Below are positions 59,057 to 64,000 of a stretch of 64,000 nt of DNA, in pieces; position 1 is the first letter of the stretch, and every line of letters begins with the position of its first letter. The stretch spans positions 3,410,001 through 3,474,000 of the forward strand of contig NZ_CP047650.1 in NCBI RefSeq assembly GCF_009906855.1. The letters run 5' to 3'. Source of the stretch: Xylophilus rhododendri. Its GTDB lineage: Bacteria; Pseudomonadota; Gammaproteobacteria; Burkholderiales; Burkholderiaceae_C. A program made the position numbers and the translations under genes. Under the pieces are notes generated by a model. That model made no database searches and was not told the origin of the DNA. It saw nothing but the letters and a program-made list of their open reading frames with translations.

Positions 59057-60786
59057 CCACCTCTCCCTTTGTCACCCGCGCGGTCGCATATGCCCGCCAG
59101 GTGACAGAGGGGGAGGTTGCCGCAGGCAAGTTCGAGCGCCTGGCCTGCAAGCGCTTTCTGCGAGACATGGACCGGCAGGGCAGTGATGGCTTCCCATACC
59201 TGTTCGACGATGCCGCTGGCGCTCGCGCCTGCGTTTTCATCGAGCTGCTGCCGCACATCAAAGGACAGTGGGCCAAGCCGGAATACATCAACGGCCGTCT
59301 GCAGCATGGACGCCTCCGGCTGGAGAATTGGCAGGTCTTCATCGTTGTCCAGCTGTTCGGCTGGAAGCACCGCGTCTCCGGCCTGCGGCGCTTTCGTCGC
59401 GTGTACCTGGAGGTGGCCCGGAAAAACGCGAAGTCCACCCTGGCGGCGGGCATTGCCCTCTATCTGCTGGTGGCCGACAACGAGCCCGGGGCGCATGTGT
59501 ATAGCGCGGCCACCACGGGCGACCAGGCCCGCGAGGTGTTCGACGTCGCACGCAATATGGCGCTGCGCCTGCCGGAGTTCCAGGCTCGCTTTGGCGTGGA
59601 CATCGGCAAGCACGACATCACAGTGCCCGAGACGGCCAGTAGCTTCAAGCCTCTGAACGCCGAGGGCTCGACCCTAGACGGGCTGAACATCCACGGCGCC
59701 ATCGTTGACGAGCTGCACGCTCACAAGACCCGGGCGGTGTACGACGTGCTGGACAGCGCAACGGGCGCCCGCAGCCAGCCGATGATCGTCATGATCACCA
59801 CGGCCGGGAGCGACCGCTCCGGCATCTGCTACGAGCAGCGCGACTACACCTGCAAAGCGCTCGAAGGTGTGCTGCCGCAGGGCGAGGGGCTGGGCACCGA
59901 CGATACATGGTTCGGCGTGATCTTCACGATCGACGATGGCGATAACTGGCAGGACCCCGCGGTGTGGCGCAAGTCGAATCCGAACCTCGGTGTGTCCGTC
60001 CAGGTCGACGATCTGCAGTCCGCGATCCGCAAGGCACAGGCCCAACCGAGCGCGCTCGGCAACGTGCTGACCAAGCGGCTCAATGTCTGGGTCAACGCCG
60101 ATTCCGCATGGATGGACATGCAGGCTTGGGACCGGTGTGGCGACCGCAAGCGCGTTGCCTCGGCTGCGCGCCGGCTGCCCATGATCGGCAGCTTGGACCT
60201 GGCTAGCAAGATCGACGTGGCCGCCAAGGTGGCCCTCTACTACGACCAGGCCGAGGATCTTTACTTCCTCCGCCCCATGTTCTGGTTGCCGAGCCGCGCT
60301 GTGGAGCAAGGGTTCAACAGCCAGTACGAGGGTTGGCGCCGCGCCGGCCACCTGCAGGTGACCGACGGCGAGACGATCGACTTCGACGTGATCGAAGACG
60401 CGATCCGTGCAGACGTCTGCACTGAAGAAGTTCTCGAATATGCCTACGACCCGCACCAGGCTACGCAGCTGGTGGGGCACATGCTGGCCGAAGAGGTGCC
60501 GATGGTGGAGTACCGGCCGACGGTGTTGAATTTCAGCGAGCCCATGAAGACCTTTGAGGCTCTCGTGCTCAGCGGAAAAATCGTGCACGACGAGAACCCT
60601 GTCATGACCTGGATGGTCAGCAACGTGGTCTGCCACCGCGACCACAAAGACAACATCTACCCGCGCAAAGAGCGCGAGCAAAACAAGATCGACGGCCCTG
60701 TCGCCGCGATCGCCGCACTCGGCCGCTGGCTGGCCCAGGAAGTCAGTCCTGCGACCGGCTTCTGGGAAACCTTCGAGGAAACATGA
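59053..60786 (+). CDS. terminase large subunit
   Basis: 577 aa, HK97-type Terminase_1. The ATPase Walker A is VARKNAKSTLAAG (about residues 122-134), Walker B GAIVDELHAHK (about 216-226), and the coupling motif MIVMITTAGSD (about 242-252). The C-terminal nuclease domain has acidic residues in GSLDLASKIDVAA and AYDPHQATQLV. The ATG at 59053 is taken over the longer upstream frame, which overlaps the small subunit. Codons 452-456 span the third copy of the phage palindrome. Confidence 0.93.
   Translation: MTTSPFVTRAVAYARQVTEGEVAAGKFERLACKRFLRDMDRQGSDGFPYLFDDAAGARACVFIELLPHIKGQWAKPEYINGRLQHGRLRLENWQVFIVVQLFGWKHRVSGLRRFRRVYLEVARKNAKSTLAAGIALYLLVADNEPGAHVYSAATTGDQAREVFDVARNMALRLPEFQARFGVDIGKHDITVPETASSFKPLNAEGSTLDGLNIHGAIVDELHAHKTRAVYDVLDSATGARSQPMIVMITTAGSDRSGICYEQRDYTCKALEGVLPQGEGLGTDDTWFGVIFTIDDGDNWQDPAVWRKSNPNLGVSVQVDDLQSAIRKAQAQPSALGNVLTKRLNVWVNADSAWMDMQAWDRCGDRKRVASAARRLPMIGSLDLASKIDVAAKVALYYDQAEDLYFLRPMFWLPSRAVEQGFNSQYEGWRRAGHLQVTDGETIDFDVIEDAIRADVCTEEVLEYAYDPHQATQLVGHMLAEEVPMVEYRPTVLNFSEPMKTFEALVLSGKIVHDENPVMTWMVSNVVCHRDHKDNIYPRKEREQNKIDGPVAAIAALGRWLAQEVSPATGFWETFEET
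60407..60422. promoter_or_regulatory. 16-bp palindrome GTGCAGACGTCTGCAC (copy 3)
   Basis: Perfect palindrome inside the large-terminase coding sequence (encoding ADVCT), identical to copy 1 at 47283-47298. Confidence 0.45.
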
Positions 60787-62027
60787 ATATCTCGCCCCGA
60801 CACATGGCGCAGCTTGCGGTGCAAAAGGGCGCGGACATCACGCTCACGCAACCTGACGGCTGGCAGTTTCTCGGCATGGGTTCGCCGACCTGGGCCAAGG
60901 TGCCGGTCGGAGAGAACACCCAACTACAGATCGCTGCCGCCTTCAGCGCCATCCGGTTGATCTCGGAGACGGTGGGCACGATCCCGCTGCACCTCTACAG
61001 GCGCACCTCCCGTGGCCGGGAACGGGCGCTGGATGACGATCGCTATGGTTTCGTGCACGACCAGCCCAACGAGTACATGACGGCGGTCGAGTGGAAAGAG
61101 GCGATGGCGGTCAGCCTCTGCACGATGGGACAGGCCTACAACTACTGCCAGGCCTTCGAGTCCAGTGGCCGGATCGTCAGCATCCAGCCCGTACACAAGA
61201 GCCGCGTCCGGCCAGAGGTCAACCAGGCGGGCGAAGTGCTGTACCACTTGACCAAGCGTGATGGCAGTGCCCTCACCTTGAAGCGCGCGCAGATCTGCCC
61301 GGTTCGCGGCTTCGGCGGCATCGGCGATCTGGAGGGATACGCGCCGCACCGGCTGCACAGCAACAGCATGGCGCTGACGGTGGCTGTCGAGAAATACGGC
61401 GCCGAGTTCTTTGGCAGCGGCGGCCGGCCGACCGGCATCCTCAATACGAAGGCGAACTTCGGCAAGGAAAGCCGCGACAGCCTGCGGGCCGGCTTTGCGG
61501 AGTACATGCGCCAGTCATGGCTCAAGGGCGAACTTCCTGTGCTCGACAGCGATACCTCTTACACGCCCGTCAGCACGCCAAACAACGACGCGCAGTTCAT
61601 CGAGACCCGCAAGCTGCAGATTGCCGAGATTGCCCGGATCTATCGGGTGCCGCTGCACATGCTGATGGAGATGGACAAGGCTTCCTACAACAACACCGAG
61701 CAGGCCAACAAACACTTCCTCGACTACACCCTGCTGCCCTACCTCAAGCGAATCGAGCAGGCGCTCAACAGCTGCCTGCTCACACGCGTTGAGCGCAAGA
61801 CCTTGAATTTCGAGTTCGACGTGCGCGGCCTGCTGCGGGGCGACAGCACCCAGCGCTCGGAGTACTACGTGGCCATGCGCAACGCCGGCGCCATCACCCA
61901 AAACGAGATCCGCGAGCTGGAAAACATGCCGCTGATCGACGGCGCGGACGATCTGCTCGTGCCGCTGAACATGGCGCCCAGCGACCTGCTGCGCGGCTTG
62001 CTGAAAGGCAAAGAAGGAAACCCATGA
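60783..62027 (+). CDS. phage portal protein, HK97 family
   Basis: 414 aa. AFSAIRLISETVGTIPLHLY (about residues 52-71), YNYCQAFESSGRIVSIQPVH and MDKASYNNTEQANKHFLDYT (about 298-317) are family landmarks. It forms the dodecameric DNA entry ring. ATGA overlaps at both ends join it to terminase and protease. Confidence 0.93.
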   Translation: MNISPRHMAQLAVQKGADITLTQPDGWQFLGMGSPTWAKVPVGENTQLQIAAAFSAIRLISETVGTIPLHLYRRTSRGRERALDDDRYGFVHDQPNEYMTAVEWKEAMAVSLCTMGQAYNYCQAFESSGRIVSIQPVHKSRVRPEVNQAGEVLYHLTKRDGSALTLKRAQICPVRGFGGIGDLEGYAPHRLHSNSMALTVAVEKYGAEFFGSGGRPTGILNTKANFGKESRDSLRAGFAEYMRQSWLKGELPVLDSDTSYTPVSTPNNDAQFIETRKLQIAEIARIYRVPLHMLMEMDKASYNNTEQANKHFLDYTLLPYLKRIEQALNSCLLTRVERKTLNFEFDVRGLLRGDSTQRSEYYVAMRNAGAITQNEIRELENMPLIDGADDLLVPLNMAPSDLLRGLLKGKEGNP

Positions 62028-62653
62028 TGGACCGCATCGTTGCTCCCATAGAGATCAAGTCCGCCGACGACGACGGCACCTTTACCGGCTACGCCGCTGT
62101 CTTCGGCAACATTGACCTGGGCTACGACGTTATCGAGCCCGGCGCCTTCAAGTCGGCCAAGACCACCCGCGACGGCATGCTGCGGATCGCCATCGGCCAC
62201 AACCTGACCCAACTGGCGGGCAAGGCCAAGTTCGAGCAGGACGACCACGGCTTGCGCGTCGAAGCAAAGCTCAGCCTCGGCGTCAGTTATGTCCGCGACA
62301 ACTACCAGCTGATGAAAGACGGCGTGCTCGACGGCCTGTCTGTCGGCTTCAACATCCTGCGCGACGGCGCCGACTACGAGGAACGCTCGGGCAAGCATGT
62401 CCGCGTCATCAAGGCGGCCGAGCTGTGGGAGTTCTCATTGGTGCCGTTCGGTATGAACCCAGCGGCCCTGGTCGACAGCGTGAAGTCGATCCGTGATTTC
62501 GAGGCGCAGTTGCGCAGCCTCGGATACAGCCAGACCGAGGCGAAAGCTCTCGCATCTGGCGGTTTCAAGTCGCTGGCTCACCGGGACGGTGATCTGGACA
62601 GCGGGACGCTGGAAGACGCCCTCAGCAACCTCCGTCAATCCCTCACCTGGTAA
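62024..62653 (+). CDS. HK97 family prohead protease
   Basis: 209 aa. GTFTGYAAVFGNIDLGYDVI near the N-terminus, catalytic His in RIAIGHNLTQLAG (about residue 64) and catalytic Ser in DGLSVGFNI (about residue 106-112) match the U35 assemblin-like fold. It matures the capsid protein encoded next. It starts at ATGATGG, four bases inside the portal gene. Confidence 0.92.
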   Translation: MMDRIVAPIEIKSADDDGTFTGYAAVFGNIDLGYDVIEPGAFKSAKTTRDGMLRIAIGHNLTQLAGKAKFEQDDHGLRVEAKLSLGVSYVRDNYQLMKDGVLDGLSVGFNILRDGADYEERSGKHVRVIKAAELWEFSLVPFGMNPAALVDSVKSIRDFEAQLRSLGYSQTEAKALASGGFKSLAHRDGDLDSGTLEDALSNLRQSLTW

Positions 62654-62658
62654 ATCTC

Positions 62659-64000
62659 ATGAACATCACCCGAAAGCATCTGACCTTTGCCCTGATCGGC
62701 ATCCTCGCCGTCGGCGCCATCTGCGCCTTGGCCGGCCACCCCATGGTCCCGCCCGAGTGGCTCGCCGGCATTAGCGTCCTGCCGTTCGCCACCGGCGAAA
62801 CCGCTGTCGTCAAGCAGCTGGAGCAGCTCACCGACGTGGCCAAGGCGGCGAAAGAGGCCGTCGAGACCATGCGCAAGGCGCACAACGATCTGGACGGCCA
62901 GGTCAAGAAGCTGCACGACGAACTGGGCGTCGGCAAGCCCGACGCGATCACCAAGGCCGCATTCCAGGATGCGGTGGCCAAGGTCGACAAGGCTGAAACT
63001 GCGCTCGACAAGCTCAAGGGCGAAGTCACCGAACTGGCACAGAAAGCCGCCAACATGCTGGGCAGCGCCCAGCAGAAGAAGTCGCTGGGCCGGCAGGCGG
63101 CCGAAACCGACGTCGCCAAGAACTACCGCGGCGGCACCGTCGAGCTCGGCACCTTCGACAGCCCGTTGCATGCCAAGGCAGCGATCACCTCTGCGGTCGG
63201 AAGCGCCGGGCTGCTGGTCGATCCCTACCGCGTGCCCGGCATCCTCATGGAGCCCGAGACCCAGCTGACCGTGCGCGACCTGTTTCCGACGATCGGCATC
63301 AGCTCCAGCTCGATCGAGTGGCTGCGCGAGAAGCTGTTCACCAACAACGCCGGCCCGCAGAACGGTGAGGGCACGACGAAGAACGAGTCGGCCTGGACAT
63401 TCGAGAAGATGCAGACCCCGGTCTCTACGCTCGCCCACTGGATCCCGGCCTCGCGCCAGATCCTGGCCGATGTGCCCGCCCTGGCTGGCCTGATCGACAC
63501 CAAGCTGCGGACCGGCCTGAAGCTCAAGGAAGACGAGCAACTGCTGCTGGGCGACGGCCAGAACGGCAACCTGCTGGGCCTGATCCCTCAGGCGACTGCC
63601 TACAACCCGGCCAACATCCCCGCCGGCGCTACCTCGATCGATCACCTGCGCTGGGCCTTCCTGCAGGTCGCCAAGGCCAAGTACCCGGCCACCTTCGGCG
63701 TGCTGAGCCTGGACGACTGGGCGATCATCCAGATGATGAAGACCACCGACGGTGCGTACATCTTCGGCACGCCTACCGACGGCACCGCACCGCGGATCTG
63801 GGGCAAGCGCATCGTCGAGAGCTACGGCCTGGTGCCCGGTGAGTTCGTCGCCGGCTCGGGCTTCGCCGGCACGATCTACGACCGCGAGCAGGTGACCGTG
63901 CGGGTCGCCGAGCAGCACGGCAATTTCTTCGTGCAGAACATGGTGGCCATCCTGTGCGAAGAGCGCATCGCCTTCACCCTGGAACGCCCCGCCGCCATCG
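62659..64000 (+). CDS. major capsid protein, HK97 gp5-like (cut by window end)
   Basis: At least 447 aa; the stop is beyond the window. The N-terminus has a hydrophobic segment LTFALIGILAVGAICALAG (residues 8-26), then a long coiled-coil delta/scaffold domain (about 48-135; QLEQLTDVAKAAKEAVETMR, VDKAETALDKLKGEVTELAQ), then the capsid fold with RDLFPTIGISSSSIEWLREK, ADVPALAGLIDTKLRTGLKL and KRIVESYGLVPGEFVAGSGF. The protease upstream would remove the delta domain. The leading hydrophobic stretch is odd for a capsid scaffold. Confidence 0.9.
   Translation, partial: MNITRKHLTFALIGILAVGAICALAGHPMVPPEWLAGISVLPFATGETAVVKQLEQLTDVAKAAKEAVETMRKAHNDLDGQVKKLHDELGVGKPDAITKAAFQDAVAKVDKAETALDKLKGEVTELAQKAANMLGSAQQKKSLGRQAAETDVAKNYRGGTVELGTFDSPLHAKAAITSAVGSAGLLVDPYRVPGILMEPETQLTVRDLFPTIGISSSSIEWLREKLFTNNAGPQNGEGTTKNESAWTFEKMQTPVSTLAHWIPASRQILADVPALAGLIDTKLRTGLKLKEDEQLLLGDGQNGNLLGLIPQATAYNPANIPAGATSIDHLRWAFLQVAKAKYPATFGVLSLDDWAIIQMMKTTDGAYIFGTPTDGTAPRIWGKRIVESYGLVPGEFVAGSGFAGTIYDREQVTVRVAEQHGNFFVQNMVAILCEERIAFTLERPAAI

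Overview
High-GC DNA with betaproteobacterial (Burkholderiales, most likely Comamonadaceae) gene content; the assignment rests on gene content and codon use only. The left part is a leucine/isovalerate degradation (liu) cluster: isovaleryl-CoA dehydrogenase, both methylcrotonyl-CoA carboxylase subunits, methylglutaconyl-CoA hydratase and HMG-CoA lyase, followed by a DUF1289 protein and an HCCA isomerase. A ~300-bp-arm palindrome separates liuC from liuD.

The liu cluster is split by a striking paralogous family (called FBL here). Eleven ~530-600 aa genes lie head-to-tail on the minus strand between liuD and liuE (6.3-25.6 kb), a twelfth follows the HCCA isomerase (30.3-32.0 kb), and a related 657-aa protein with two F-box-like modules sits just after liuE, followed by a decayed copy of itself. 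All array members have a Ser/Thr/Pro/Ala-rich N-terminus, then an F-box-like core of the form (F/Y/L)-E-x-x-P-x-E-(L/I/M), a CWxxxW signature and a long helical body. Six transcription units of this family are each preceded by a perfect plant-inducible-promoter box (TTCGB-N15-TTCGB), five of them with a YANNNT -10 element 30-32 bp further on. That is the promoter type recognised by HrpX/HrpB regulators of type III secretion. I infer an expanded, HrpX-type-controlled family of candidate type III effectors with F-box-like N-termini, carried inside a housekeeping catabolic cluster. No secretion apparatus gene is in the window.

32.2-40.8 kb is ordinary chromosome: an MHS-type MFS transporter, a small helical protein, a second large palindrome, a LysR regulator divergent from an old-yellow-enzyme-type oxidoreductase, and a copA-copB-copC copper-resistance operon, then tRNA-Arg(CCT).

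From 40.98 kb to the window end lies a lambdoid/siphovirus-type prophage. It holds a tyrosine integrase, a SEFIR-domain protein, a leftward early operon (HTH, ASCH protein, ParB-like protein, small proteins), a cI/cro-like switch with palindromic operators, a CII-like regulator, a VapE-type primase-helicase, HNH nuclease, an inverted SEC-C moron, a large tail-spike-like gene, then P27/HK97-type terminase, portal, protease and a capsid gene cut by the window end.

Several genes are broken by single-base indels in short C or G runs (liuD twice, FBL1 twice, FBL7, the phage ASCH gene). This looks more like sequencing error than decay, whereas FBL5 has a clean in-frame TAG at codon 8.
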